Source of the DNA: Gracilimonas sp.
GTDB lineage: Bacteria > Bacteroidota > Rhodothermia > Balneolales > Balneolaceae
NCBI RefSeq assembly: GCF_017641085.1
Contig: NZ_JAEPPI010000001.1
Coordinates: 868,001 to 932,000, forward strand
Reading direction: 5' to 3'
Length of the DNA stretch: 64,000 bases
Shown here: in pieces, positions 35,101 through 44,030 of the stretch
Layout: each line of letters opens with the position of its first letter
Numbering within the stretch: the stretch's first letter is position 1
Translations under genes and position numbers: made by a program
Notes under the pieces: generated by a model
Seen by the model: the letters and a program-made list of their open reading frames with translations, nothing else
The model's database searches: none
What the model was told of the DNA's origin: nothing

Positions 35101-38100
35101 AGTTTATCGAATTTTGGGTGCAGCCTATTTTGCCCGGTGGAAGAGAACCCACTGCTGAAGACCTGGAAGACTACGACGGTAAGTTATACATCGAGATTGG
35201 GACTATCTCCGAAGACGTAGTTCCCAACTTTGACCTGAATTCGGAGGATGGTCTGGCCAATAACCTCGAAAACCTGGAGCTGGATACCTTTCAGGAAAAT
35301 CCCCGTTCGTATGTTCCGGCCAACCCAACGGCACCGCAAGGGCAGTTTTCGAACGACAACAGGGAGCTCGAGGATGTGGGCTTTGATGGAATTCCCAGTA
35401 GTAACGGCTTTGATGATGAAAAAGTAGAGACAGCCCTCTTCAGTCCCTTTATCGATTCTATGCGGATAGCTTATGGTGAGCAAAGCGATGAATTTCAGTC
35501 CATTTTAGCCGACCCATCCAACGACGATTATATTTTTTACGGGGAATCTCAGGTTCAGGATCTGCCGCTTCAGGAGCGTTTTTACCGGGTGATGGGCTAC
35601 CATGAAGGGAACACACCGGCGGCTGGTGGAGATAAACGAGCCATTACTTCCCGCCCGGATACGGAGGGTCTGGTAAGCCGAGCCAACATCGAAACGAACA
35701 ATAATTATTATCAATATGAGATTGCGTTGAACCCGGCAGATTTCAGCAGTCTCGAAATTGAAACGAATCCTGATCCCGATAACCGGACTTTTATTGTGGA
35801 TAAGGTGAATGCACCGCGACAGGCAGACCGGTGGCATCTGGTTCGGATTCCGTTGACCGAATTCAAGCGAAAAGTAGGAGATATTGAAGGGTTTCAGAAC
35901 ATCAGTCACATTCGCATGTGGATGTCTGGTTATGAAAAGCCGTTCACTATGCGTTTTGCCACTTTTGAGTTTATAGGAAGCCAGTGGCGAAAAGTGGAAA
36001 ATATTGACGAAGGGCAGAATTTCAACGGGGATTTCAGGATTGCGACCATCAATATCGAAGAAAATGCCAGCCGGGAGCCGGTTCCGTACCGCCAGCCGGA
36101 TGGATCAATCCGTGCCATAAACCGGGGAGTGCAGGTGCAGTCTTTGGCCAATGAGCAGTCTTTGGTGTTAGGGGTTGAGAATCTGGGTTCAGGCCAAATT
36201 CAAATGGTAAAACGAATTTATCCCGGTGGGTTGAATCTGTTGAACTACTCTAACATGAGGATGTTTGTGCACGGGGAAGGGTATGGGGATGGCCCGGAAG
36301 AAAGAGGCCATGCCGAGCTGGTGGTGAGGATGGGAACCGACTTAAATGCCAATTACTACGAATATCGACAGCCGGTAACTCCTTCAGATCCCGATTACCC
36401 GTATTCTCCCTACAGCGCTGATGGCGGCGGGGAACTCGAAATTGATGCTGAACAAGTATGGCTGTATGATGAAAACAGCATGAATATTGTTTTGGCAGCT
36501 TTCAACGAACTTAAGCAACTCAGAGATCAGCAGGGGGTAACCGACTTTACTCAGAAATTTGAACAAGAGCTTTCTCCCGAAGAAGATGATGCCGTTGAAG
36601 GGGCTGTGGTTGCTATAAAAGGGAACCCTTCGCTTGGCCGTGTGTCTGAAGTTGGGATGGGGATTTTGAACCCTCACGACCCGACAGATGTAAACTCGCC
36701 CGGCACGCCAAATTTGAATGCGGAATTCTGGCTGAATGAACTACGTGTTTCCGGTTTTGATAATGAAAAAGGATGGAAGGCAAACGCCAATGCCAGTTTC
36801 AAGCTTGCTGATTTTGCTACCTTCAATACCAATTTCAGCCGGACAACCACCGGTTTTGGCGGGTTGGAATCACGTTTGGGTAACCGAAGTGTGGCAGATG
36901 AAATCGGGTATGACCTAAGCTCAACTGTGAACCTGCATAAGTTAATCCCTGACCGCTATGGATGGAACTTCCCGGTAACCGTTTCAAGCCGTAAGAACAT
37001 TTCTACGCCCAAGTACTTGCCCAATCAGGGGGATATTCGTCTGGATGATTTCATTAACGCCACCAACAGCAATGATGAACTTACCGAATCTGAAAAAGAG
37101 ACCATTATTGACGAACGCATTGATGCGGTTGAAACCGTTCGGGATAATTTCTCGGTTAACGTTTCCAATATCTCGAAGCAGAACTCCAAGAGTAAGCTGG
37201 CTCAGTACACCATCGACAAAACCAAATTGAGTTACGTGTATAATGAAGGGAGTGCAAAGAACCCGGAGATTCAGTTTCAGGATGACTGGAACTATAATAC
37301 ATCCATTAATTACAGCTTGTCGTTTAATAATGTGAAGTTGTGGCAGCCATTTGGGTTTACCGAAGATGTACCTGTAGTTGGGGCACTTTCCGGAATCAGG
37401 TTGGGATATATGCCTTCATCTATTAATGCCTCTGCAAACCTGAACCGATCTTATACCGAGAAGAGACGACGACCAGAGTTTGATGATGAAGGGATGGAAT
37501 TGATACAACCTCTACAGCAAAGCCATACATTCAACCAGCGTTCGGGGTTTGGGTTTAACTATAATTTCACGCCCAGCATCCCTATTTCATTCCGCACTAC
37601 TACAAACTATGACCTATCGAGTGCCGGCCGTGAGAACATCAACAAAACAGGCTTGCCGGCCGACAGTAACTCCTATCAGTTGACGCCCACCTTCGAGGTG
37701 CTTAACAATCTGCTTACGGATACGCTTTCGGCGAGAAGGTCGAATTATGAAGAAACGTACACGGCCAGCTGGCGTCCTCAATTCAATAAGATAGAGGCGT
37801 TGAAGTGGCTCACCTATTCCACTTCTTATGCGGGTGGCTACGGATGGACGAACAGCCCGAGCGGTTCCGGGTTGGGAGCGGGTGTTTCCAATCGTTTCCG
37901 GCTGGATCATACGGTTAAATTTGGTGTAGGCAGTCTTATTGACAAGATTGGGTTTTTCCAGCAACTGGAGGATGCAGATAAGAAAGAAACCACCGCCCGG
38001 AATAGAGCGAAGAACAGCGATGCAGAGAGTGAAGATTCGGCATCTCCGGATTTGATGAAAGACCTTCAGTACCTTGGCCGGAAAGCGCTATTGGCTATCT

Positions 38101-39455
38101 TCAGCATGGAAAATATTGACATCACCTATAATAAGAACAAGACTTCAAATCAGGCCGGATACAGGGGAGATTCCCAAATATTTTATGCATTAGCGGGCGA
38201 AGCAGATGATAATTTTTCTCCGCCATTTGGCTATCGGCTGGGTATTGATGAGGAGCTGCCGCGATCACAGTTAATTCAGCAGAGTCCATCGGGGAATTCT
38301 ATAAACCTGCCCAAAAACAATACCTATACCGATAAGATTACGATGGGTACCAAGCTGAACCTGTTCAAAAACTTTACAGTTGATTTGAACTGGTCAACGA
38401 ATTGGGATGAACGAGAGACGAATACGATTACCCTGACTCCGGCCGGTGATTTCTCCTCAACCGTTTCATCCAGTGGGAATATCAGCTCTTCGGTATGGGC
38501 CTTTGGCGGTGGATATCGTGACCTTTACGAGCGACAACTTAAAACCGCTTTTGCTGACGCCAACAGGGATGAGGGCATTATTTCTGATGATGTTAGCGAA
38601 GGAGGAAACGGAGATGGCCGGATTGTATTAAACCGGAATACCCTGGAAGAGGATTTTAGAAAAGCATATCTGGGAGGGGGAACCGGTGCGGTAGGTGAGA
38701 AAGGGTACACCCCAATCCCCAAACCAAACTGGAGGGTTACCTGGTCGGGAGTTCAGAGTTTTATACCCATTATTGGGGATAATATGCGAGCTGCAACACT
38801 GACCCACGGCTATACCGGAACGTACAGGCTGGGATGGAGTCTGAATACGCTTACGGGGATTCAGGACCCGCAGGGGCTGGGCAGTTTCAGCGTTATAGAT
38901 CGAAAGGAGCTGTATGAACCGAATTCAATTAACGTAGAGCAGCGCTTTTCACCACTCATTCAGCTAAACATAACCTGGGAATCAGATCTTAGGACTCAGG
39001 TCAGCTTTGACCAAAGCAAAACAAGCAGCCTGGCACTTTCAAGCCGTACGGTTACGGAGCGAACTTCAAAGGGATTAAGTACCTCAATAAATTATACGTT
39101 TAAGAATTTGACGATACCGTTCTTCCCGAAGATTAAGAATAATGTCACGCTTACCATTAATGGGGGCTTTGCGGATGACACCGAGAGTAAGTACACGCTC
39201 AGTTCTGATATTGATGAGGTATTAAGTGATGTGAACTTTGTGCCTGATGTAAGCCAGTATGATTACACCGATCCATTTGTTACAGGTCAGCAGCGAATAA
39301 ACGGTTCGGTCGTTATCGGGTATCGCTTCTCTCAAACGGTGACGTCTAACTTTGAATACACCTATACCAAAGTGAATCCGAAGTCATCGGCTTACTTCCC
39401 GAGAACCAATCACGAAATCCGGTTCAACTTCAAGATTTCCATTCAGTCCAGGTAG
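32151..39455 (+). CDS. sprA: type IX secretion translocon SprA
   Basis: At 2434 residues this matches the size of SprA (about 2400 in Flavobacterium johnsoniae), a giant 36-strand outer-membrane barrel that exports proteins carrying C-terminal sorting domains. A signal peptide (about 1-27) precedes a repeated SprA N-terminal module with GNVSMETGNSLIRGG and SLFGIKS motifs. Long barrel strands rich in aromatic and Gly residues follow, with a C-terminal barrel ending HEIRFNFKISIQSR. The start codon is GTG at 32151. The gene converges with lnt, their stops 1 nt apart. The three T9SS cargo genes at 12804, 14152 and 20535 need this protein. Other T9SS core genes are not in the window. Confidence 0.96.
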   Translation: MHSFFKLVYYLPFVCLMNGLLLVGVSAQDTSDTTKTVSEADSTLEGVKFIYRPPQGPVSNKRVVKPGNLYYIKLSKEQYQATWDSADTYRITHKIDGIEVSSPQIFNFEQYVAEKRKQQEKEIRFNLIEEGKRESQQQRGLLDFSLQIPGGQSSVFTTIFGKPEVNLRVNGSANMNVGVSIQNIENPTIEPDLQRRVDPTFNQNLQLNIQGTIGDKLTIATDWDTERAFDFQNRLSIVYEGYEDEIIKRIEMGNVSMETGNSLIRGGASLFGIKSIAELGPLRLTSVVSQQKGESDTQTITGGSQETQFSIRPIEYQNNRHFFLDFYNRQEFESNVSNPQQKTQAYQISDIRVWISEPQINTTDPEAVRAASFVDLGVNDRGDGTFGLPTEAADVIDDNTLENNRSNLSAAADDFGVAGNDFYNGYFRPLTEGADYTIDKALGFISLNRSLSSGAYLAVSFIRQPVGGENSPAEIGDISPRSSNELTYLKLLRTDNPTPDLKSWPLTMRNFYSLGVSNLTADGLELDLKFTQGNVDDTNLPNLNTPLLQVLGLDRVNTQGAAQPDNLIDFSGYVLDPRNGSIMFPYLEPFGNRITELLESTSSSDSLVQALSYTELYNEKQTTADESPKNNYYRIEGTSKGGVSGNFSLGFSLVEGSVKVFANGTQLTEGVDYEVDYSFGLITILSEQYLASGQDIRIEYENNQLNVIGQKNFTGLRAEYQVSEDISIGGTYFKLKEQPLSDKIRIGNESINNTILGMDADAEFDTPWLTRFIDKIPLLQTKAESNISVSGEFAQLRPDVAQTNAVRDAIDNNELFKDEVNGLSFIDDFEGSEISITFTSPTRWELAAAPAAIPGYGPDQAFFDNPDATLNNSLESKIARSDLRSQFSWYTIPRNISSILGNARGTPESETTPTEEVFPGKETNNAQDEVINTLDVYYNPTERGPYNYNTDLRNKLENEPENQWGGMTAALPSGQEDLTQNNIEFIEFWVQPILPGGREPTAEDLEDYDGKLYIEIGTISEDVVPNFDLNSEDGLANNLENLELDTFQENPRSYVPANPTAPQGQFSNDNRELEDVGFDGIPSSNGFDDEKVETALFSPFIDSMRIAYGEQSDEFQSILADPSNDDYIFYGESQVQDLPLQERFYRVMGYHEGNTPAAGGDKRAITSRPDTEGLVSRANIETNNNYYQYEIALNPADFSSLEIETNPDPDNRTFIVDKVNAPRQADRWHLVRIPLTEFKRKVGDIEGFQNISHIRMWMSGYEKPFTMRFATFEFIGSQWRKVENIDEGQNFNGDFRIATINIEENASREPVPYRQPDGSIRAINRGVQVQSLANEQSLVLGVENLGSGQIQMVKRIYPGGLNLLNYSNMRMFVHGEGYGDGPEERGHAELVVRMGTDLNANYYEYRQPVTPSDPDYPYSPYSADGGGELEIDAEQVWLYDENSMNIVLAAFNELKQLRDQQGVTDFTQKFEQELSPEEDDAVEGAVVAIKGNPSLGRVSEVGMGILNPHDPTDVNSPGTPNLNAEFWLNELRVSGFDNEKGWKANANASFKLADFATFNTNFSRTTTGFGGLESRLGNRSVADEIGYDLSSTVNLHKLIPDRYGWNFPVTVSSRKNISTPKYLPNQGDIRLDDFINATNSNDELTESEKETIIDERIDAVETVRDNFSVNVSNISKQNSKSKLAQYTIDKTKLSYVYNEGSAKNPEIQFQDDWNYNTSINYSLSFNNVKLWQPFGFTEDVPVVGALSGIRLGYMPSSINASANLNRSYTEKRRRPEFDDEGMELIQPLQQSHTFNQRSGFGFNYNFTPSIPISFRTTTNYDLSSAGRENINKTGLPADSNSYQLTPTFEVLNNLLTDTLSARRSNYEETYTASWRPQFNKIEALKWLTYSTSYAGGYGWTNSPSGSGLGAGVSNRFRLDHTVKFGVGSLIDKIGFFQQLEDADKKETTARNRAKNSDAESEDSASPDLMKDLQYLGRKALLAIFSMENIDITYNKNKTSNQAGYRGDSQIFYALAGEADDNFSPPFGYRLGIDEELPRSQLIQQSPSGNSINLPKNNTYTDKITMGTKLNLFKNFTVDLNWSTNWDERETNTITLTPAGDFSSTVSSSGNISSSVWAFGGGYRDLYERQLKTAFADANRDEGIISDDVSEGGNGDGRIVLNRNTLEEDFRKAYLGGGTGAVGEKGYTPIPKPNWRVTWSGVQSFIPIIGDNMRAATLTHGYTGTYRLGWSLNTLTGIQDPQGLGSFSVIDRKELYEPNSINVEQRFSPLIQLNITWESDLRTQVSFDQSKTSSLALSSRTVTERTSKGLSTSINYTFKNLTIPFFPKIKNNVTLTINGGFADDTESKYTLSSDIDEVLSDVNFVPDVSQYDYTDPFVTGQQRINGSVVIGYRFSQTVTSNFEYTYTKVNPKSSAYFPRTNHEIRFNFKISIQSR

Positions 39456-39456
39456 G

Positions 39457-41010
39457 CTACTCTTTTTTCCGGGAAGTGAATGTGAAGTAACCCCAACCGA
39501 AAAAAGTAGCCATCAGGCAGAGAAGAGAAAGCCAGTTTCCAAATCGGGTGAAGAAGGTTTGGGTAGTTAAATTTTCTACGGTTCCTGTGAACCCGGTACG
39601 TATCCAATAGTCTGTTTTTTGGACAATAGCTCCATTGGGAGCAATGATACCTGAAATCCCGTTATTGGCACTCCGGGCAATCCAGCGGTCAAACTCTATA
39701 GCTCTGAGCCGCGCATAAGCAAAATGTTGATGGTGTCCGCTGGTATCGCCCCACCAGCCATCGTTAGTGATGATGGTGAGAAAAGAGGCATTTTTCTGTA
39801 CAAAAAGCCGAATCCAGGATGGATACACCGAATCATAACAGACCAGTCCCGGTGAGCTGAAGCTTTCCGTTTCAATCATATCCGGCCGGGAGCCTTTCCC
39901 GAAGCCGGCTATTTCTCCCCAGTTAACCCAGCCGAAGACATCCAGTGCACTCAGGGTTTCAACAAAAGGAATACGCTCTACAATGGGGACTAAGTTACCC
40001 TTCTCATAGTCAGAGATGGTACCCTCATCATCTACAAAAAGAGCGGCATTAAAAACGTTGTAGGGCTCGCCGGTTCGCAGCGTTCCCCGGTGCAAAAGCT
40101 CAGTATCTTCCGGGTAGGTCTTATAAAGTCCGGTTCCAACTATGAAATTCTTATTCCAGGCTTTGGCAGAGTCAGCAATGCGAATGGCCGTGCGAGAGTC
40201 GGCAAAGATAAACCCGTCAATGGCATTTTCGGGCCAGATTATGAGCTCTGTATCGGGAGTAATAGTCCGCTCGGTGAGGGTGAACAGGCTGTCAACTACC
40301 TCTCTTAATCCACTCATACCCCCATAGCTTTGATAAGAATCATGATTGGGCTGGATTATAGCTACATGCGTTTGATCAGAACCACCGGATTTGGTTTCAC
40401 TTTCAAACAGAAGAAAGGACCATGCAGGGAAAATCAGGAAAATTCCAATTACCACATACGCTAACTTCTTCTGCTTTCTCTTGAAAACCTGATAGGCTAA
40501 GGCTGAACTCAATACTACCCAAAAAGTAATACCCAGATGTCCGGTGAGGGAAATATATTGAATCACCCCAATAAAGTTGGACCACGCATTTCCGATAGAA
40601 AGCCAGGTCCAGGATAAATCCCACTGGTGATGCAGAAACTCATAACTGACCCAGGCCGATGCCTGAAGGAACGCAACCAGTATGGGTGATTCAGATTTTT
40701 GTGTGAAGAACTTAGCCAGGCAAAGCGGGATCGTCATGAGCACACTGTTGGCTAAGATGGCGGCAATACCGGCGCCGAGGCTAGCCATCATCAGCCAGTA
40801 CGTTCCAATCAGATTCCAGACCACAAAGCCGGCATAGCTGTAATAAGCCAGCTGCTTGTAGGAATCGCATTTATCCGACAAATAAAACAGCAGGATAAAT
40901 GCCGGAAAGCTTAAAAAGGAGAGGTTTATGGGAGGGAAGCTGAGCCCCAATAAAACCCCCGCGATTACCGAAATCACCCACTTATTTTCCAGCCACTGTT
41001 TCACATTCAT
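39457..41010 (-). CDS. lnt: apolipoprotein N-acyltransferase Lnt
   Basis: This 517-residue protein has about seven N-terminal helices in the first 190 residues and a periplasmic nitrilase-fold domain. The catalytic triad is visible: the Glu of IIWPENAIDGF, a Lys in the YEKGNLVPIVERIP segment, and the Cys of GLVCYDSVYPS. Lnt adds the third acyl chain to lipoproteins in the inner membrane. It overlaps rsmI by 4 nt, so rsmI-lnt is an operon. Confidence 0.94.
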   Translation of the reverse strand: MNVKQWLENKWVISVIAGVLLGLSFPPINLSFLSFPAFILLFYLSDKCDSYKQLAYYSYAGFVVWNLIGTYWLMMASLGAGIAAILANSVLMTIPLCLAKFFTQKSESPILVAFLQASAWVSYEFLHHQWDLSWTWLSIGNAWSNFIGVIQYISLTGHLGITFWVVLSSALAYQVFKRKQKKLAYVVIGIFLIFPAWSFLLFESETKSGGSDQTHVAIIQPNHDSYQSYGGMSGLREVVDSLFTLTERTITPDTELIIWPENAIDGFIFADSRTAIRIADSAKAWNKNFIVGTGLYKTYPEDTELLHRGTLRTGEPYNVFNAALFVDDEGTISDYEKGNLVPIVERIPFVETLSALDVFGWVNWGEIAGFGKGSRPDMIETESFSSPGLVCYDSVYPSWIRLFVQKNASFLTIITNDGWWGDTSGHHQHFAYARLRAIEFDRWIARSANNGISGIIAPNGAIVQKTDYWIRTGFTGTVENLTTQTFFTRFGNWLSLLCLMATFFGWGYFTFTSRKKE

Positions 41011-41690
41011 TCCGAATATCCTTTACCTGATACAATTACTACGATTTCACCTTTAATAGAATCACGACTTTCAAACTCTGTTTTTAGCTCACTTATTGTG
41101 CCCCGCACCACTTCCTCAAACTTCTTGGTGAGTTCGCGGGCTACCGCCGCCAGCCGTTCGGGTTCAAAATGTTCTTCCAGTTCACCCAGCAGTTTGAGCA
41201 GGCGGTTCGGACTTTCATAAATGATAATGGTGAGCTCTTCCTCTGCCAGTTGTCCCAATCGTTTCTGCCGGCCTTTTTTGTGAGGAAGAAATCCCTCGAA
41301 GATATATCGGTCGCAGGGCAAACCGCTGGCTACAACGGCTGTGGTAGCTGCATCCGGACCCGGGATTACACTTACGGTATGATTGCCATTTTGAGCCGCT
41401 CTCACAGCCAGAAAACCCGGATCCGATATCCCGGGCATGCCGGCATCGCTGATTAAGGCTACATCCTGCTGGGCATCCAGGATGTTCATTAAATGCCCGA
41501 CTTTACGGTGTTCATTATGCTGATGGAATGAAAACGTGGGCTTGTCGATCTGGAACCGCTGTAACAGGTGACCGGAAGTCCGGGTGTCTTCACATGCGAT
41601 GTAATCAACCGACTGCAGCACCTCAACCGCCCGGGGTGAAAAATCCTGCAAGTTTCCAATTGGCGTAGCTACGATGTAGAGTGTGGACAC
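41007..41690 (-). CDS. rsmI: 16S rRNA 2'-O-methyltransferase RsmI
   Basis: This 227-residue tetrapyrrole-methylase-fold protein methylates the ribose of C1402 in 16S rRNA. Motifs: TLYIVATPIGNLQDFSPRA at the N-terminus, ACEDTRTSGHLL, ALISDAGMPGISDPG and VIPGPDAATTAVVASGLP. It ends at about residue 227, lacking the C-terminal extension of the longer E. coli form (286). It is the first gene of rsmI-lnt. Confidence 0.95.
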   Translation of the reverse strand: MSTLYIVATPIGNLQDFSPRAVEVLQSVDYIACEDTRTSGHLLQRFQIDKPTFSFHQHNEHRKVGHLMNILDAQQDVALISDAGMPGISDPGFLAVRAAQNGNHTVSVIPGPDAATTAVVASGLPCDRYIFEGFLPHKKGRQKRLGQLAEEELTIIIYESPNRLLKLLGELEEHFEPERLAAVARELTKKFEEVVRGTISELKTEFESRDSIKGEIVVIVSGKGYSE

Positions 41691-41715
41691 GGTTTACCTC
41701 ATTGATTAAAGTGCA

Positions 41716-41746
41716 CAAATATCAAACTACCTCACTCCAAAAACAA
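41716..41746 (-). promoter_or_regulatory. candidate promoter of rsmI-lnt
   Basis: On the minus strand TTG (41746-41744) and GATATTTG (41723-41716) are 20 bp apart. The second is one base off TAnnTTTG. It would give a leader of about 20 nt. Confidence 0.4.
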
Positions 41747-41748
41747 CT

Positions 41749-41859
41749 GTGATGGGGGTGATTAATGGGATGTTCTGTGATGGTTTAGTTTTATATAGAA
41801 ACGAAAGAGCAAATAAAAGGATCCTATCCCATCAATATCACAAACATCACACTCATCAC
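41749..41859. repeat. inverted GTGAT-rich repeats, 9-nt spacing
   Basis: On the left, GTGAT occurs at 41749 and 41758 and again at 41777. On the right, the inverse ATCAC occurs at 41837, 41846 and 41855, exactly 9 nt apart. About 45 bp of AT-rich sequence separates the arms, and no gene is present. It resembles the 8-nt-period repeats around 59652-60766. Confidence 0.6.
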
Positions 41860-41866
41860 AGCCCGC

Positions 41867-41897
41867 TTTGGAATTTAAAAAGAGGGTTGTATGTTTG
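41867..41897 (+). promoter_or_regulatory. Bacteroidetes-type promoter of the VOC gene
   Basis: TTTG (41867-41870) and TATGTTTG (41890-41897) are 19 bp apart, an exact match to both consensus elements. The start codon lies 42 nt downstream. Confidence 0.65.
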
Positions 41898-41939
41898 TGG
41901 CGTTATAATTGAATGTAAACACTTATCATAAATACGAAT

Positions 41940-42326
41940 ATGAATTTTCAACCATCCGGATTAAACCACATCACCATAAGAGTAAACAGAATTGATGCCT
42001 CCAAAGAATTTTATGGTGACATTCTGGGCCTTGAACTCGTAAAAACCATGGGGCAGAGCATGGCTGTGTACCGAATAGGAAAAGAAGACACGTTGGTGAT
42101 TGTGGAAGCGGAAACGAGTTATGACCCGACCTCTCGGGACTTTCGGGTCGATCACTTTGGCTTTTATGTGGATGAACCTGAACAAGTGGATGAACTTGCC
42201 AAATACTTCCGCGAGAAAGAAGTAACTATCATGAGTGGCCCGGCTAACCGTAAAAAAGGCCGGTTTCTATTTGTGGCCGATCCTGATGGGAACATGATCG
42301 AATACTTTTATGAAGAGAAAGAATGA
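41940..42326 (+). CDS. VOC-family (glyoxalase-like) protein
   Basis: This 128-residue protein has two beta-alpha-beta-beta-beta units of the vicinal oxygen chelate fold. The first starts LNHITIRVNRIDASKEFYGDILGL and the second includes VDHFGFYVDEPEQV. The end ADPDGNMIEYF supplies the usual metal-binding Glu, and the His of NHITIRV and of VDHFGF are also metal-ligand candidates. Its substrate is unknown. The next gene overlaps it by 17 nt. Confidence 0.88.
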   Translation: MNFQPSGLNHITIRVNRIDASKEFYGDILGLELVKTMGQSMAVYRIGKEDTLVIVEAETSYDPTSRDFRVDHFGFYVDEPEQVDELAKYFREKEVTIMSGPANRKKGRFLFVADPDGNMIEYFYEEKE

Positions 42327-42672
42327 AATAGAGCAGGAGCTGGACCGGAAAGAGTTTGAAAATGAGATTGGGAAAGACTTAGCCCAGCAATACCGCAGGC
42401 TGAACATTGAAGAAAAGCTGCGTGGGGATGCCAATAAGTACGTGGTGGGTGTTCTTTACTTTACTTCAACCTTGGTATTTTTTGAAGTTCTCTGGTGGTT
42501 GCTTTCCTCAATATTAGGTCCCATTTCATTAGGTATTCTGGTTGCATTTTTTGAGACCATGACACCCTTCATGCATGTTGTATTCCTGATTATGGCTATC
42601 AGCTCGGCCATTACCTGGAAATCACCGATCATATATATCCTGAAGTTAACGCCCAATGGCTGGTATGAATGA
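42310..42672 (+). CDS. small membrane protein, unknown function
   Basis: This 120-residue protein has a charged N-terminus of about 45 residues, likely a helix (KNEIEQELDRKEFENEIGKDL). Two hydrophobic segments follow (about 46-68 and 82-102), ending with a short KLTPNGWYE tail. It is not recognised. It starts inside the VOC gene (17-nt overlap), so the two are translationally linked. Confidence 0.72.
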   Translation: MKRKNEIEQELDRKEFENEIGKDLAQQYRRLNIEEKLRGDANKYVVGVLYFTSTLVFFEVLWWLLSSILGPISLGILVAFFETMTPFMHVVFLIMAISSAITWKSPIIYILKLTPNGWYE

Positions 42673-42676
42673 AACC

Positions 42677-43360
42677 CTACCGATTCAGGTAATAGGATGT
42701 ACTTACAAGGAAAAGATGGCTGATTCCGCCATCGCTAAAGATATCCTGGGTTCGGTACTGAAGTCCCAATTCAAATTTTTGTTTTGAATTGAAGTACCAG
42801 CCCAAACCAACGGAAGCACGGTTTTCAGCATCGGCTTCATCTTTATTGAAGGCAGTCATCATTTCGTCCTTCAGAATCAGGTATTTCTCGCCGGGATCCA
42901 GCTTTTCACCTTCCAGTGGGAAGTCATAACTCAACCTATAACGCAACCTGTTTTGGTAGGAACTGGATCGAACGCGCTGTTCCAGTCGCAATCGGTGAGC
43001 AAGTCGCCGATCCCCCAAATAAGAAACAAAACCTACCTGTTGCAGAAACCGGTGCTCGTATTGGTAGCCATCAACCATTGGAGTGGAGAGCCGGTAATAA
43101 TAACCACCGCCGATTTTAGTGCCGGCTGAAAGTCCGTAGGAAAAACTAAACTGAGGCTCGATATACCGAATGGCGGCTTCGTTGTCAAAATCCCTGATGG
43201 AGTTGAAGACCGAAAGCTTGGTATTGAAGCCCAGCCGGTCAGAGGACTTCCAGGAATACGAAAGTTCCGGATTCCAGATAAGATCCGCTTGCTGCGAGAA
43301 GGCACAAACCGGCAGCAGAATGACTACAGCCAGGAGTGCCTTGAATTTCATAAAGTTCAT
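42677..43360 (-). CDS. DUF2490-type outer-membrane protein
   Basis: This 227-residue protein has a signal peptide (LLAVVILLPVCAFSQ) and alternating strands rich in aromatic residues. An RLRLEQRVRSS...NRLRYRLSYDFPL segment matches the DUF2490 family, predicted outer-membrane beta-barrels of Bacteroidetes. The transported substrate, if any, is unknown. It lies 3 nt after the secreted protein gene at 43364-43963 and is probably co-transcribed with it. Confidence 0.78.
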   Translation of the reverse strand: MNFMKFKALLAVVILLPVCAFSQQADLIWNPELSYSWKSSDRLGFNTKLSVFNSIRDFDNEAAIRYIEPQFSFSYGLSAGTKIGGGYYYRLSTPMVDGYQYEHRFLQQVGFVSYLGDRRLAHRLRLEQRVRSSSYQNRLRYRLSYDFPLEGEKLDPGEKYLILKDEMMTAFNKDEADAENRASVGLGWYFNSKQKFELGLQYRTQDIFSDGGISHLFLVSTSYYLNR

Positions 43361-43363
43361 GTA

Positions 43364-43963
43364 TTACCAAATGTTATCCAGCGAACGTCTCACAATTCTA
43401 CGTTTCTGAATGAGATTACAGTTTACATCAAACAGCATTTCAAATGAACCGAGTTCTGTCTTGTTTTGTCCGTCAATCTCAATTTCGTAACGAATCAACA
43501 GGTCTTCAAAATCCTCTTCGAGAATTTTTTCCAACACCTCTTCATCATCGTCGTTTTCGAAAGCAGAATATTGACGCTGAACACGGGTTAATCTGAATGT
43601 TGTGTACTGATTGTTTATTTCTTCTGTGATGGTGTTCTGTAAAGCACGGGGAAGCTCTTCGAACTCGATAAGCTGCTCAATGTCAATGAGCGAACCTGTA
43701 GCATCAAATTCGATACTGTACGGGTGATCTTCCCAATTCAGCTTTACTTCATAGCTGATCATTTCACCGTCCGATTGGCGGTAAAAATCTGCTTTTTTTG
43801 GCTCTTTCCAAAATTGATTTATCAGTGATAAAGCCCTGGCAGGCATGGCATCACGATCAATCGATTTTTCAACCTCATTTTTTGTGTGCTGAGCTGCACC
43901 AAAGCGGGTTGAGGAGAGGATAAGAATCGGCAGAAGTAATAATATTTGGTAATACGTTTTCAT
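43364..43963 (-). CDS. secreted protein, unknown function
   Basis: This 199-residue protein has a signal peptide (YQILLLLPILILSSTRFGAAQ) followed by a domain resembling PepSY-like or BLIP-like folds. Two repeats of the type MISYEVKLNWEDHPYSIEFDATGSLID and RYEIEIDGQNKTELGSFEMLFDVNCNLI are visible. It would be periplasmic. It is upstream of the DUF2490 barrel with a 3-nt gap, so the two may work together in the envelope. Confidence 0.72.
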   Translation of the reverse strand: MKTYYQILLLLPILILSSTRFGAAQHTKNEVEKSIDRDAMPARALSLINQFWKEPKKADFYRQSDGEMISYEVKLNWEDHPYSIEFDATGSLIDIEQLIEFEELPRALQNTITEEINNQYTTFRLTRVQRQYSAFENDDDEEVLEKILEEDFEDLLIRYEIEIDGQNKTELGSFEMLFDVNCNLIQKRRIVRRSLDNIW

Positions 43964-44030
43964 ACCGGAATATGGAAAACAGGTATTACCAAATCTTTAA
44001 TAGAGGGTTAAGCGTGGATAAAGGGTTGGT

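Noticed and set aside
41749..41931. 60-codon plus-strand ORF upstream of the VOC gene
   Set aside because: It consists of the GTGAT repeat and promoter region; no coding signal, and it ends before the VOC start.
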